Below, piece by piece: positions 42,042 through 54,032 of a DNA stretch of 64,000 nt. This DNA is from Mesorhabditis belari. Lineage: Eukaryota; Nematoda; Chromadorea; Rhabditida; Rhabditidae. The position numbers and the translations under genes were made by a program. The notes under the pieces were generated by a model. It did not search any database, had not been told where the DNA came from, and saw only the letters and a list, made by a program, of their open reading frames with translations. How positions within the stretch are numbered: the stretch's first letter is position 1; each line of letters starts with the position of its first letter. The DNA lies in contig CAUEEP010000742.1 of assembly GCA_958450365.1 (NCBI GenBank), forward strand, positions 4,631,001 to 4,695,000. Reading direction: 5' to 3'.

Positions 42042-42894
42042 ATTTTAGTTTGATTTTAGTGGAAATCGTTCCGAATTCCGACCACTCCTTTAACATTTTC
42101 TATTCATTTTTAGCATTTAAAGCGTTCAAATCAGTTACAAGCATTGGCTCAAATGAATTTTATTGAAAATTTTATTGGAAAAGAATTAGCGACAAGGGTT
42201 AAAAGCAAATCCCTTATACAATTCTTAAATTTTCTTTTACACTTTTTCGAAATCGACAGACAATTGTGATTTCTGCTTTTTCATTTTTTTTCATTCCTTC
42301 TCCCACGCTCAACATAAAGATCACTAAAAGATAAAAAGCTATAAAAGAAACAAAAGAACGAAAAGAACGCTGTGACGCAAAGCATTCTTTGGCCCATCAA
42401 AAGAAATGGCACATGCTTGCTTTTCATTGTCAATGATGAAAGTATTTTTGCATCATTGGATCCGATAAGATTTTTGTCTTTTCTATCCAGAAACTTCCAA
42501 AATGTACCCAGATTTCCGGCTACAAATTTGGGGTGTAGAAAGGTGGGAGTTAAATGGGGAAAGAGGAAATTATTGAAGGTACAAGAGGAAACTATTGAAT
42601 GTGAAGGACAAAATTGCACAAATCTCAAAGTCTGTATTGCAGTTTTTGTGGATATTGCAGTTAACAAAGCTTAAAACAAGCTTACAAGCTTTCATCACAA
42701 GTAACAGTTCTTGAAAGAGTTCTGCATTATCAGAAAGTTATCATAATGGATTAGCCAAGTCGACTTGACCCGGGAAAAACTGGCTTAAAAAGTCAACAGC
42801 AACAGTTTTTGTTCGTCGTGACACTCCTGGCTACTTTTAAGGCTAACTATAAAGATCTAGTTAGCTCTTAAAATTCCCGAATTCCAGTCGATTT

Positions 42895-43040
42895 TTGGAC
42901 TCTTCTACATCGCTAGCTTCTACATCGCTAGCTTCTACATCGCTAGCTTCTACATCGCTAGCTTCTACATCGCTAGCTTCTACATCGCTAGCTTCAACAT
43001 CGCTAGCATCAACATCTCTAGCTTCTACATCTCTAGATCA
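42895..43040 (+). repeat. 15-bp coding-phase minisatellite
   Basis: Nine units of ACATCGCTAGCTTCT, the last ones variant (CTCTAGC, AACATC). Because 15 is a multiple of 3 the plus-strand frame stays open (TSLAS repeats, 42895-43311), but no exon signals support a protein. Confidence 0.9.
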
Positions 43041-43497
43041 CCAAACAACACCCCGATCAACAGCTTGGCTTTCCATCTTTGAGTTTTGCTCATTCACTTC
43101 TTGTATACTCAACTCAAAAACCAATTCACCGAATCTTTCTAGACATGCACCAACAACAACTCCTCTAATTCATTCATTCATCCATTCATTCATTCACTCT
43201 CCTCAAACCCAGTTCCCCTTTTCCCTTCTGATTTTTGATACCCAACCCACCAAAAATGCCCTTTCGTTGCTTGCTTTTGAGCTGAAAGTATTATTCTCTT
43301 TGTGTTTCTAAGATTTCCAATTCAATTTTCTTCTCAAAATCCACATTGTCTGTAGTAGTGATTTTTGAATAAATAAAAGAAAAACAAGCAGAAAAGGACT
43401 CAGGGGATTCTCCATTGTGCTTTTCCTTTCTTTTTTTTTAGGTTTCATTTTTTCTTCTCCACTGATCGACCCGACTTTTTGAATCGGTAAAAACAAA

Positions 43498-43767
43498 ATG
43501 GGGAAACCTTTTAAATCAGCCTTTCAAAAGCTAAAGAAATTTGAGTTTTTGGGAAAAACAAAAGATTTTCGACACTGGAGGGATTTGGATTTAAATGAAA
43601 TGGAGAGGTTTTTTACGATTAGGTCACTACGACTCGCTGCAAACTCAAAAATCACAGAGTTTGACACTGAGATTCTGCTTAGATTTCACTTTTCACTTAG
43701 AAATTTGCTTCGCTTCAAACTGCTTCAAAAAAAGACCACAAATGTGAGCAAAGCAACAACAGAATAA
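43498..43767 (+). CDS. Possible small basic protein, 89 aa
   Basis: ATG at 43498, single exon: MGKPFKSAFQKLKKFEFLGK, then DLDLNEMERFFTIRSLRL, then EFDTEILLRFHFSLRNLLRF. Charged and amphipathic, no known domain. The last 15 codons overlap the start of the repeat at 43735. The frame is longer than expected for local composition, but nothing else supports it. Confidence 0.3.
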   Translation: MGKPFKSAFQKLKKFEFLGKTKDFRHWRDLDLNEMERFFTIRSLRLAANSKITEFDTEILLRFHFSLRNLLRFKLLQKKTTNVSKATTE

Positions 43768-45400
43768 AGCTTTCCAAGAATAAGCTTTGAGAAACAGATC
43801 TAACCATTCTAACAAGATTGGCTGGGACGAGCTGGCATTCTCCAAGCTCTCCAAGATTGATAATAGTCTCTCTGAGTTGGCCAGATCAAGCTTCTCTATT
43901 CTAAGAGCTAATCAAACTCTTATCTATTGCCGAACTTCTCGAGGGAAATCAAACTTTTCTTGGTTTCTTTTTACAGATTTTTTTCACTGACTAAAATAAT
44001 GACACTAATGAGCTTTTTAATTGCCAAGATTATTTATTATCGATTTTTGATACTTGCTTATACACAAATGTGAGCAAAGCAACAACAAACGAATAAAGCT
44101 TTCCAAGAGTAAGCTTTGAGAAACAGATCTAACCATTCTAACAAGATTGGCATTCTCCAAGCTCTCCAAGATTGATAATAGTCTCTCTGAGTTGACCAGA
44201 TCAAGCTTCTCTATTCTAAGAGCTAATCAAACTCTTATCTATTGCTGAACTTCTCGAGGGAAATCAAACTTTTCTTGGCTTCTTTTTTTTTTACAATTAC
44301 ACTAATGAGCTTTTTAATTGCTTATTTTTAATTAGATTACTTATTGCCAACAATTTAGAAATTACAAATTTTACGATAATTCAGATTTATGTAAGATACA
44401 AAATTTGTATCTTTCTCTCAAAAATTCGCTCTTTGAACAAGAGGCTGTTTAATCTATAGGAATTTCCGGTGAATAATTACCGGAAATAAACATTTCCGCG
44501 ATCACTCAGTTTGTGGAAGATTTTTTTTTTGTTTAATTTCGGGGAAAACCTCAACAAGTTCAGGCATATTTTCTGTAAAATAGTCATGGTCACAAAAAGG
44601 AACAACTTAGAACAGTTGTCAAACTCTGGCAACTAAAGCTGACCTTAAAAACTTTAAAAACAGGCATAAGGCTTGATGTTTTAAATATTCGAATAGAGAA
44701 AACTTGATCTGGCCAATTCAGAGAGACTATTATCAATCTTGAAGAGCTTGAAGAGCTTGGAGAGCTTGAAGAGCTTGAAGAGCTTGGAGAGCTTGAAGAG
44801 CTTGGAGAGCTTGAAGAGCTTGGAGAGCTTGGAGAGCTTGGAGAGCTTGGAGAGCTTGGAGGCTTGCTGGCTTGGAATTGGGGCTTGGAGCTGTTTCTCA
44901 AAGCTTGGAGAGCTTTAAGGGCTTGGGGCCTGTTGTTGATTTCCTCACATTTGTGTATAAGCTAGTTTCAAAACTCGAGAGTTTCCAAGGGTAAGCTTTG
45001 AGAAACAGATCTAACCATTCTAAGAGGATTGGCATTCTCCAAGCTCTTCAATATTGATAGTAGTCTCTTTGGGTTGACCAGATCAAGCTTCTTTATTCGA
45101 ATATTTAAAACATCAAGCCTTATGCCTGGTTTTAAAGTTTTTAAGATCAGATTTGATTGTCCGAGTTTCTGTTTCTCAAAGCTTACTCTTGGAAAGCTTT
45201 ATTCGCCTGTTGATGATTTGCTCACATTTGTGTATAAGCAAGTATCAAAAATCGATAATAAATAATCTTTGCAATTAAAAAGCTCATTAGTGTCATTATT
45301 TTAGTCAGTGAAAAAAATCTGTAAAAAGAAGCCAAGAAAAGTTTGATTTCCCTCGAGAAGTTCTGCAATAGAAAAGAGTTTGATTAGCTCTTATTTCAAA
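43735..45400. repeat. Composite direct and inverted repeat block
   Basis: A unit of about 240 bases (AATAAAGCTTTCCAAGA ... CTCGAGGGAAATCAAACTTT) is present directly at 43740-43975 and 44068-44280 and inverted at 45165-45390. The outer arms (43905-44125 versus 45165-45390) form a 1.5-kb inverted repeat. At 44740-44865 an expanded GAGAGCTTGAAGAGCTTG satellite sits where the unit has CTCCAAGCTCTCCAAG, so it probably grew from that site. Confidence 0.8.
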
Positions 45401-45817
45401 TTTCTATAATCTAGAATATTGAAACGGTTGGCTATCTAGAATATTGAAGAATTTAGAATACTAGAAACGATTGTAAATGATTGAATCGTTTGCTTACGAT
45501 TGATCGATCGATTCAAATACCACCAAGAGTCAAAGGAAAACAGATTTTACTTTTCACATAAAGCTTTTTTTCATATGCAACAACTTTTAAATCATACACT
45601 CGCAATTTTGCCTTTACTTTTATCCGATCCTTCTCTGTAAGAAGTTCTGAATCATCTGAACTCTGCCCTTCTCAAAGTTGATCTGTTCAATCTCGCATCT
45701 CTTCACCACACAGAAAATCTCTCATTAGCCCCTAAAATTTCTGATTTCTTGGCCTCTATTAGAAAACGTCTAGAAGACGAAAGCAGAAAAGACATTTAGA
45801 CATTTCCCTTGAGAGAA

Positions 45818-46057
45818 ATGTCTAAAAAGAACCCGTTAATCTTTTACAAAGCATTACTCTTGTTCTATCACAAAATTTTGGAACTAAAAATCAAAAAATT
45901 AGACACTAACGAGAAATTTCCGGTTGATCCTCTAATTAAACTTTTTTTTTTTCAAATAGGAAATTCGTTTATTTCGAAAAGTGAAAAGGGAAATGATTGG
46001 AAAATATGGGGATTGACAAGAAATTCTACAAATTCTACATATGATAATCTACAATGA
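45818..46057 (+). CDS. Possible short protein, 79 aa
   Basis: ATG at 45818: MSKKNPLIFYKALLLFYHK, then ILELKIKKLDTNEKF. No domain, no splice evidence. Listed only because the frame is open in otherwise stop-rich sequence. Confidence 0.2.
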   Translation: MSKKNPLIFYKALLLFYHKILELKIKKLDTNEKFPVDPLIKLFFFQIGNSFISKSEKGNDWKIWGLTRNSTNSTYDNLQ

Positions 46058-46168
46058 TAATCTACAAAAAATTTAGATTATCAAATCAGATTTATTCTTT
46101 GAAAATCTAGATTCCAACGATGACGTCAAGATTGGAAATGGTCTTGGAAATGATGTTGGAAATGATGA

Positions 46169-46348
46169 AAGTTTAGAGATGAAGATGCTGTGGAAGTTGG
46201 GGAGAAGAAAGGCATCATCTACGATTCCGCCACAGGAAACGCCACTTTGCAGCGCTTTAGCAAAACTTTAGAAACTTTTCTGAGCAAATCCAGAAAACAT
46301 ATTGCAAAAGAGATATTCAGTTTGATAATAAAGAAAAACAAGAATTAG
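46169..46348 (+). CDS. Exon-like segment, protein unassigned
   Basis: Open for 59 codons after GTTTAG (a possible acceptor at 46175): DEDAVEVGEKKGIIYDSATG, then NATLQRFSKTLETFLSKSRK, then stop TAG at 46346. The codon choice and acidic-to-basic order look coding. Upstream exons not identified; the hexamer array follows. Confidence 0.35.
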   Translation, partial: KFRDEDAVEVGEKKGIIYDSATGNATLQRFSKTLETFLSKSRKHIAKEIFSLIIKKNKN

Positions 46349-46427
46349 ATCAACTCATTGACTCTTCGCTAAGCTGGAGAATCTGAACTGACTGCGGGTA
46401 ATTGTGCGCCACCCTGTACAAGAACAC

Positions 46428-46765
46428 GAACGAGAACAAGAACAAGAACAAGAACAAGAACAAGAACAAGAACAAGAACAAGAACAAGAACAAGAACAAG
46501 GACAAGGACAAGGACAAGGACAAGGACAAGAACAAGGACAAGGACAAGGACAAGGACAAGGACAAGGACAAGGACAAGGACAAGGACAAGGACAAGGACA
46601 AGAACATGAACAAGGACAAGAACGAGACCAAGGACAAGAACGAGACCAAGGACAAGAACAAGGACAAGAACGAGACCAAGGACAAGAACAAGGACAAGAA
46701 CAAGAACGAGGACAAGAAGAAGAACAGGAAGAAGAACAAGAACGAGAACATGAACAAGAACGAAT
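46428..46765. repeat. GAACAA/GGACAA hexamer array
   Basis: About 55 hexamers; blocks of AAGAAC then AAGGAC, with ACGAGACC variants at regular spacing near the 3' side. Length variation keeps all six frames partly open; these frames are not genes. Confidence 0.95.
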
Positions 46766-47500
46766 TCTCGGCAAGATCATCATTTCGGTGTTTCTTTGAA
46801 AACTTTAACCTCTAAATTTTGAAATTTTTATGACCAATCCCTTTCATTTTGTGACTTTTGTCGTTTTATTGTAGATTGGAAAGGCGATTTCCACATCAAA
46901 AACCGACTACAACTTTCCACCGTACTCTTCACAATGAACAACACCAAAAATCGTTATTTCCGTTTGGAATTTCCCAAATTCACCAAAAAAACCATTGAAT
47001 TTTTCGAATCTCATCAAATTTTACTGTATTTTAAGTATTTTTTTCGAAAATTTTAACTTTTTCCCTGGGAAAATCTTTGTGAATTTTGCTCAAATCCAAA
47101 TCCAAATTTAGAACTTTTCAATTAAAGGATTTAATTATAAAAACTTATAAAAAGAAAGTCAATACAATATTCTTGAGTAAAAAGATAGAATGAATAGAAA
47201 GATAGAGAGATAATTAACTTCTATTCAACTCTGGAAACGAAAGAAATAAATCCCATGATAGAGAAAAAGTGAACCTAAAAATATTCCAATTCCAATTTGT
47301 TTGTTCCAAATTTACTATTTTCTCCTCAATTATATGTTCTCAGTGAAATGGATTTGATAATAAACTAATAAAAAAAGATTACAAGATTACAAGATTACAT
47401 GATTACTTAATCCGTTAAAAAAAATGCTATTTTTTTAGTCTTTTTTTAATCCAAGAACCACGTGGGGATTAGGGAAAAATTGATGTTTTTCAGGGAAAAC

Positions 47501-47632
47501 TCAACCTTGAATTTTTAAAAGGTACACGGGCACCACAAACATTTCCTCGGCCACTGCATCAACGATTGACTCTTCTGTTGTATTGTTGGTCATATAGAAG
47601 AGGTGATAGTAGTCTTCGTAGTCTTCGCTGAC
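47501..47632 (-). CDS. Terminal exon of an unassigned gene
   Basis: Minus strand: acceptor TTTCCAG at 47633, then VSEDYEDYYHLFYMTNNTTE, then VDAVAEEMFVVPVYLLKIQG and TGA at 47503-47501. 43 codons, phase 0. Composition is strongly protein-like. An overlapping frame beginning MGEFLDGTEPFPQ (from 47693) is also open, so the correct frame is not certain. Preceding exons not found; the foldback at 48.1-48.7 kb lies upstream. Confidence 0.45.
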   Translation of the reverse strand, partial: VSEDYEDYYHLFYMTNNTTEESIVDAVAEEMFVVPVYLLKIQG

Positions 47633-48087
47633 CTGGAAAGTTGAAAGTTGGCTGAGGAAACGGCTCGGTGCCATCTAGGAACTCCCCCATTAACATAAAC
47701 TATACTTGACATTGAGAACTCATGAACTCATGAACTTGTAAAGTCAGTGGAGTCAAATGCTTGACCAAAGAGTTTATAAATGGGCATGCAAAACGTTCCA
47801 AACGATTTCTTTTGAAAGATTGAGCCTCACGATCAGTTTTAAACGGTGAAAACTCAAGCAAAGTAGTTTAAAAAGTTTAAAAAGCTTAAAAAGTTTTGGC
47901 AAGACCTGATCAACTCAAAGTATTTGATAAAATCCTACATAAAACTACTCAGTTGTCGCCAAGCAATACCTGCTACTGATGTACTGATACTACTGATGTG
48001 TAAAAGTGTTTTCCTTGGGATTAATACGTTTTCTAAAACGCGAAAAAGTACAGTAATCCTGCAAACCTGCAAAGCTCGATTCGAACT

Positions 48088-48745
48088 TTTCCAAAAACTC
48101 TTCCATCTTTGTCCAGCTCTTCGCCACTTCCTGTTTTCAGGAAGTGCCCAGTGGTGGCTGGACTTCGCACTCCGCCACCTAACAATGGGATCCGAGGTCC
48201 ATTGCCCTTGGCCCTTGGCGATGGCACCGACTTCCGCTGAAAGAATGCTCATCTTAGAAAACATTCCAGTCTCCCGTGACGGATACCGTTGAAGTTCGTG
48301 AAATCGCTACTATTTCACAGTGTCACCCGTGGAGGGAGGCAGCATGGTCTGTTGCTCGTGATGATACATTATGCTCCCTCTGGGCTCCGGCTTCCGCTGT
48401 CAGCTGTCCGCTACCGCTAGTCGTCTAGATGGCGGAAGTTGGGACACCCCATTGGAGGAACCGTGAGGTTCTTAAACCGACTGGGGATCTGATCAATCCC
48501 TTTTAGCATCAACAAAGCGTAACTTCGGAGCCTTCTCCTACTTACGCTGCGCGCACCTTAGCAAGCTGAGCATTCTTGCTGCGGGAGTCGGTGCCATCGC
48601 CAAGGACCAGACATGGATCCCATTGTTGGGTGGCAGTGCGAAGTCCAGCCACCTCCTCGTGGTGCACTCTGGGCACTTCCTGGAAACAGGAAGTGACAAA
48701 GAGCTGGACAAAAAAAGGAAGAATTTTTGAAAAAGTTCGAAAACT
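48088..48745. mobile_element. Foldback element with a GC-rich, gene-free centre
   Basis: Left arm 48088-48262 (CTTCCTGTTTTCAGGAAGTG, TGGCTGGACTTCGCACT, CATTGCCCTTGGC), right arm 48565-48745 inverted. The centre (48265-48545) is clearly richer in G+C than its surroundings (GGCTCCGGCTTCCGCTGTC, GGAACCGTGAGGTTCTTAAA) and has no ORF. It includes GTGATGA (48358) and CTGA (48490), but without a closing stem. Confidence 0.75.
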
Positions 48746-49429
48746 TTAAAGTCTGAAAAAGCTTCGAGGTTTTCTTCTTTACATCCGAGAACCGTCAAGA
48801 TTCCACGTTGAAACTTTAGCAGCACTCCAGTACAACAGTTTTACTCTAGAACAAACTTTTCTGAACAAAACGTCACTTCTCGAAAACATTTTTCTTCTCA
48901 AATCATCTAAACAATGATTATTTTCAAAATGCCCCATCAATGACTCAAAAATAGAACTGACTAGACTCAAAATATTCACTCAACAAAATGACCGATGCGT
49001 CAATTCCTTTCAATAACACTAACACTAAAAGATTTAATTGTCAAAACAGTAAAACTCTAAACGGAAATTTTTTTCTAATAAGTACTCAACAATAAAACCC
49101 CAATTGTGATGCATTTCCTTCAAAACTTCCCATTAAAGGTTTTGATTTATAAAAAATTGTTGGCTTTGACTAAAATGACCCAATTTTTGACTTCTTCATC
49201 AAAAATAGCTTTCCCTTTCTGGAAAAATGAAATTTTTATTGGTCTTTCAATGGAAAATTGCAACCTATAATCGGTGTTTGAAAAGAAAACCTTTTTCAGA
49301 GCATTGAAGCAATTTTTAAGCTTTCTGGAACAAAAAAGAGTCTTCGAAAAGATCAGATTGAACTTCTTTTGACCGTTTAAAGTTTAATAACTTATGGTAG
49401 TTTATGAAATGATTATTTAGAAAACATAC

Positions 49430-50012
49430 TAGTATTGAAGGTTGTGGTATTGAAGTCATACTGGTATTGAAGTCATACTGGTATTGCAGGTCATACTGGT
49501 ATTGAGGTCATACTGGTATTCAAGTCATACTGCTATTGAAGTTATACTGGTATTGAAGGTTATGTTATTGAAGTCATAATGGTATTGAAGTCATACTGGT
49601 ATTGCAGGTCATACTGGTATTGAGGTCATACTGGTATTCAAGTCATACTGCTATTGAAGTTATACTGGTATTGAAGGTTATGTTATTGAAGTCATACTGG
49701 TATTGAGGTCATACTGGTATTGAGGTCATACTGCTATTGAAGTTATACTGGTATTGAAGGTCATCCTGGTATTGAAGTCATACTGGTATTGAAGGTTATA
49801 TTATTGGAGTCATACTGGTATTGAAATTATATTGGTATTGAGGTCATACTGGTGTTGAAGTCATACTGGTATTGAAGGTTATGTTATTGAAGTCTTACTG
49901 GTATTGAAGTCATACTGGTATTGAAGTCATACTGGTATTGAAGGCTATGTTATTGAAGTCATAATGGTATTGAGGTCATACTGCTATTGAAGTCATACTG
50001 GTATTGAAGGTT
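49430..50012. repeat. 17-bp minisatellite with 180-bp higher-order unit
   Basis: TACTGGTATTGAAGTCA units with AGGTTATGTTATTGA variants; the block 49445-49570 recurs at 49565-49690. Ends in a short ACACAC tract. Confidence 0.95.
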
Positions 50013-50591
50013 ATGTTAAAGACACACACACACACTATATTTCAATTTTGTACGTTCATCGTCTCAAATCCCAAAAATAACTCTTCTAAAGCCGGTAATG
50101 TTTGCCGTTTAAACTTTGAAAGTCAAAAACGTGGTCGAAATGCTAAATGTTGGGAAACTCAACACTTAAAAATTGAAAAATCTTTATTTATTTCTCATTC
50201 CCCTTTGCCAAAATTTCATTTTTTAAATGTTTCCCCCATTTTTTCTTCACTGAAAATCTTTCAAACAAACAAAAAAATTCCAAAAATTCCTTTTGCATGA
50301 TTCATCCAATGAAATTTCGTAAATTTCGTAAGGTTTTATGACAAAACTAGTCTCGAAAAGTCTCGAAAAAGAGAAATTGCGAAAAAGATAAGATCTAGCA
50401 AGAAAGAAAAAAGGAAAAGTGATGCTATTTGAACATTTGGTAAACTCTTTCAGTGCTCGAGATTTAGAAATTCAATAGAGAATTTCATGATGAGATTTGA
50501 CGTAATTTTATTATAATATTTTTTAGTAATAGTAATAATATGCTAGTAATAATAAAGCGCAACAAAAGGATTCACAATAAACAAAAATTTA

Positions 50592-50722
50592 AATGATAAG
50601 CTTTAAATGATACGCTTTAAATGATAAGCTTTAAATGATAAGCTTTAAATGATAAGCTTTAAATGATACGCTTTAAATGATACGTTTAAATGATAAGCTT
50701 TAAATGATTTAAATGATACGCT
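50592..50722. repeat. 14-bp GATAAGCTTTAAAT minisatellite
   Basis: About nine units alternating AAGCTT and ACGCTT forms. Confidence 0.9.
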
Positions 50723-51594
50723 TAACCGTAAATAAAAACAGAACGAATTCTGATTGCTTTATAGAAATTCTTTTTCTATAATCTTGAAAATAACAACTTT
50801 TGAGAAAAAGCTGTTTTTAAAAAAATGTGTCGATCGGATTTCAAAATCATTATTATTTTTGGAATCAGCACAAAATTCTGTGCTGAATGGTTTATGTAGG
50901 ATTCGACTTTGGCTCCGTTGATATGCTAAAATATTAAACTTTTTGTACAATAACAACCAGCAAACAACAATCTTTTGTACAGTCTAACAAGGCTTAAGCC
51001 GTAGCAGATTTTGACTAGAGTGTTTTCCTCGCGAGTAATGCGTTTTTTAAAACGTACACTTAGGAAAAATTACCGTACTTTTAGCGAAAATTTATTGCAA
51101 AAAATTGGCGCGAAAAATTGACGCAAAAAAATCGCGAGCGACGAGTTATATACGGCTCTTTTTAAAGATATTCAGTCGTTTAACTGATTTGGTGGCAAAT
51201 TCCCTTCACATGTAAAGATATTCAATTTACTCGACGTGTAAAGAGGATTACTCGTAGTTGCTCGATGAAAAATGTCGATTAATTGAGTAAAAATTGCTCA
51301 TGAAGATTTTACTCTAGTTTACTCGAGTTTACTCGAATTACTTACTCGCGAGGAACGCACTCTACTCCTAACCGATCGGTGATTGAACTGATTGAACTGA
51401 TTGATCTTCTGCTTGATCTTGATTTCTGATCTTGATCTAAGAGACAAGACTCCTAACCGATCGGCCATTTAACCCATTTTGATTGAAAACATTTGAGCTT
51501 TGTGGCTCTGGTTCTGGTGATATGCTATGATATTAGACTTCTCATCTGTAAGACTCTAAGTATTGCTTGCTAATCTCCAATGCATCTTTCCATT

Positions 51595-51792
51595 GAATCT
51601 TTAAATGCAGCTTTGTAAGGCTTTAAATGCAGCTTTGTAAGGCTTTAAATGTAGCTTTGTAAAGCTTTAAATGCAGCTTTGTAAAGCTTTAAATGCAGCT
51701 TTATAAAGCTTTAAATGCAGCTTTATAAAGCTTTAAATGCAGCTTTGTAAACTTTAAGTGCAGCTTTATAAAGCTTTAAATGCAGCTAAACT
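51595..51792. repeat. 22-bp GCTTTAAATGCAGCTTTGTAAA minisatellite
   Basis: About nine units; TGTAA and TATAA variants; the HindIII-like AAGCTT recurs, as in the 50.6-kb array. Confidence 0.9.
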
Positions 51793-51799
51793 CTAAATG

Positions 51800-52720
51800 T
51801 TTTCTGTTTACATTTTTATAAGTTTTTCTTCCCTTCTTTCACTTTCAATAGCTATATTTTGATCTATCAATTTTCTCAAAATAACCTCAACTCAAAGTGT
51901 ATTTCTCAATGACGTTTATTTTCGTTCATAAAGTTAAAGTTTAGCTGTGTTTCCAAAAGTGGCCCTTTTCAGAAGAAGAAACGAGAATTTTCTGGAAACT
52001 CTCGAAATTCTTTGACTCAACATTTTCACGGTGAATGGACTCGCTTTGCCTCTTTTTCAGAAAGAAATTTCAACTCTCTTTTCTTCATACAATCATCATC
52101 CACCCACTATGTAAACATTGAAAAAATAAAGAAAAAAACAAAGAGAAAAGTTCATCAGTCATTGGTGAAATCGAGAACGTTTTAAGGCGTTTTTGTTCGT
52201 TTTGCGGTTTGTTTTCTTTGACCCTTTTAGAATAGACTCGCGGTGACGCCTACTTTTTTTTTCTGAATAGATCGAATGACTCATTGAAATGCGTAGTTTT
52301 TCGTTTTTTTCTAATCCTTAACCCACAAAGCCTAATGGTCAGCAATGAGAAAAATTCATTCTTTTTTTGAATGAATGAATGAATGAGTTTTTGAAGAACG
52401 AATGAATTATTTTAAGCTTAAAAATTGCCTTTTTAGGATCAGTTTATGCTTTCTAGTTGTGTTTTTAAATGTAAATTTGATTTGAAGAAACAAGAATTTA
52501 TTTAAAAAGAAGTTTATAACGAGATTTAGCTTTTATTTTATATAATAAAATGAAAGAAGAAAGCTAGATTAAGGCCTGAAAAAGTTAAATCTGTCTCTGG
52601 TCTCAAGATCTTACCTTTTCTAGCAATTCTAGAACAAGCACTATCAAATTTTAACTCAAATAGATTCATTGTACTTGTTGGCTTATGATCTATTGATACA
52701 AAATCTTTGATAAACAATAC
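51800..52720. other. Region without recognised genes
   Basis: AT-rich; a (GAAT)n patch near 52370 and poly-T/A runs. No exon with paired splice sites seen. Confidence 0.5.
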
Positions 52721-52721
52721 C

Positions 52722-53036
52722 TACCGTAAATACTGTAATAGTACCCGACCCCCATAATGACGGTGCGGAGCGTTGCGTAGTCTAGCTTAGAACGGGTTTT
52801 TCTTGACACTGGTTTATGCTACAATGCGCGCTTAGGTATCAAAAAATAGCCCTGAATTTCAGCTATTTTTTGATACCAAAGACACATTTCTTGAAAGTAC
52901 GGGTGCTTTGAAAAAAGTGAAATACTAAAAAACTTTTGCGACTACGCGACTGTACGAGGGCGATGGGCTGTAAACTGTAATAGTACTGTAATAGTACAGC
53001 ATAAACTGTAATAGTACTACTACAGTATTTACGGTA
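52722..53036. mobile_element. TACCGTAAATACTGTA-type MITE, about 310 bp
   Basis: Left TACCGTAAATACTGTAATAG, right inverse ending ACAGTATTTACGGTA. An internal hairpin (GGTATCAAAAAATAGC / GCTATTTTTTGATACC, 52832-52878) is present. A second right-end TIR stands alone at 53069-53087 and another fragment at 37503-37517. Confidence 0.8.
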
Positions 53037-53786
53037 GCTTTTTTTAAAGTTTAATGTTATTTTGATGTATTACAGTATTTACGGTATGAATTCTATTGGA
53101 AACGATTGGTCAAAAGAAGGTCAATTTGAGGATTTTCCTTATTGAATTCACGACCATACCACATTTCTTTTTGAGTAAATTGAAAAAAACATATATAAAC
53201 ACTCAAGAAAAGCAAAAGAAAATCAATTAGTGACTTTAAAGTTGGTCCCTATACTGAAGACTTTAGTTTCAGTGAGATGAATCGTGGGAGAGCCATTTTT
53301 TTTCCACTCGAGAATGACGCCAAGAGCTCGAATGAGTCATTTCAACCTCGTCCCTTTCAGTTAGTCATTTCGAAATCTCTCATTCTCTCGAATTTCTTCA
53401 ATCCTTAACTCTTTATCTTTCTGAATCTCTTGAAATTCTCCAATCCAATCCCTTTCTCTCACCCAAGCACAATCCAATATACTAAGAACCCTCACTTCTC
53501 CTTTTTCAAAACCATTGCGTCAAGATTGACCCCTTCTTAAAACAAAAATCTTTAGCTAAGGTTATTTTTAGGATTAGTGAGGAAAAAAGGGGATTTCCCA
53601 ACAATTGAGAGCCGTTTTTAGATGTTTAAGGTCCTTTTTTTAGATCCTTCTTCAGCTCTTCTCTTCTTTTCTTTTCTCAGCCTTACTCCGTTGACTTGTG
53701 TATAACGAAATTCCCCTTTCACTTGTTTTGCTGACGAAATTTGTCAATAGCTTGCTCGTTCTCTGGACTTTTCCCCGAAATCTAGC

Positions 53787-54032
53787 ATGATCAAAGAACT
53801 TGAACCTCCAAAACTAGTAGCTTTTCTTGAAAAATGGCTTTTGAGATTAAAGAACTTGAGAAGAAAGAGGAATTTCAAAGAAAATTTCAAAGAAACAGAC
53901 TCTAATGCTCAAGTGCGCTGGATTTTCCTTTATGAGTTCGCCAGAAAGGATGTGTTTCAAAATCTATTCTCCGAAAACAATCTACTCAAAACTTTCAAGC
54001 CTTTCAAACGTATCAGATTAGAATTTAATTGA
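53787..54032 (+). CDS. Possible small basic protein, copy of a duplicated gene
   Basis: ATG at 53787: MIKELEPPKLVAFLEKWLLR, then LKNLRRKRNFKENFKE, then LYEFARKDVFQNLFSENN, ending IRLEFN; 81 aa, single exon. The DNA around the start (CTTGCTCGTTCTCTGGACTT ... AGCATGATCAAAGAACTT) recurs at 56895-56835 on the minus strand, which supports a once-real gene. No domain recognised; helical and positively charged. Confidence 0.4.
   Translation: MIKELEPPKLVAFLEKWLLRLKNLRRKRNFKENFKETDSNAQVRWIFLYEFARKDVFQNLFSENNLLKTFKPFKRIRLEFN

Noticed and set aside
46350..46815. Five frames of 130-140 codons (Lys-Asn, Gln-Glu, Cys-Pro, Leu-Ser repeats)
   Set aside because: Produced by the GAACAA/GGACAA hexamers.
48352..48495. 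C/D-box snoRNA (GTGATGA ... CTGA)
   Set aside because: The boxes are about 130 bases apart and no closing terminal stem is present.
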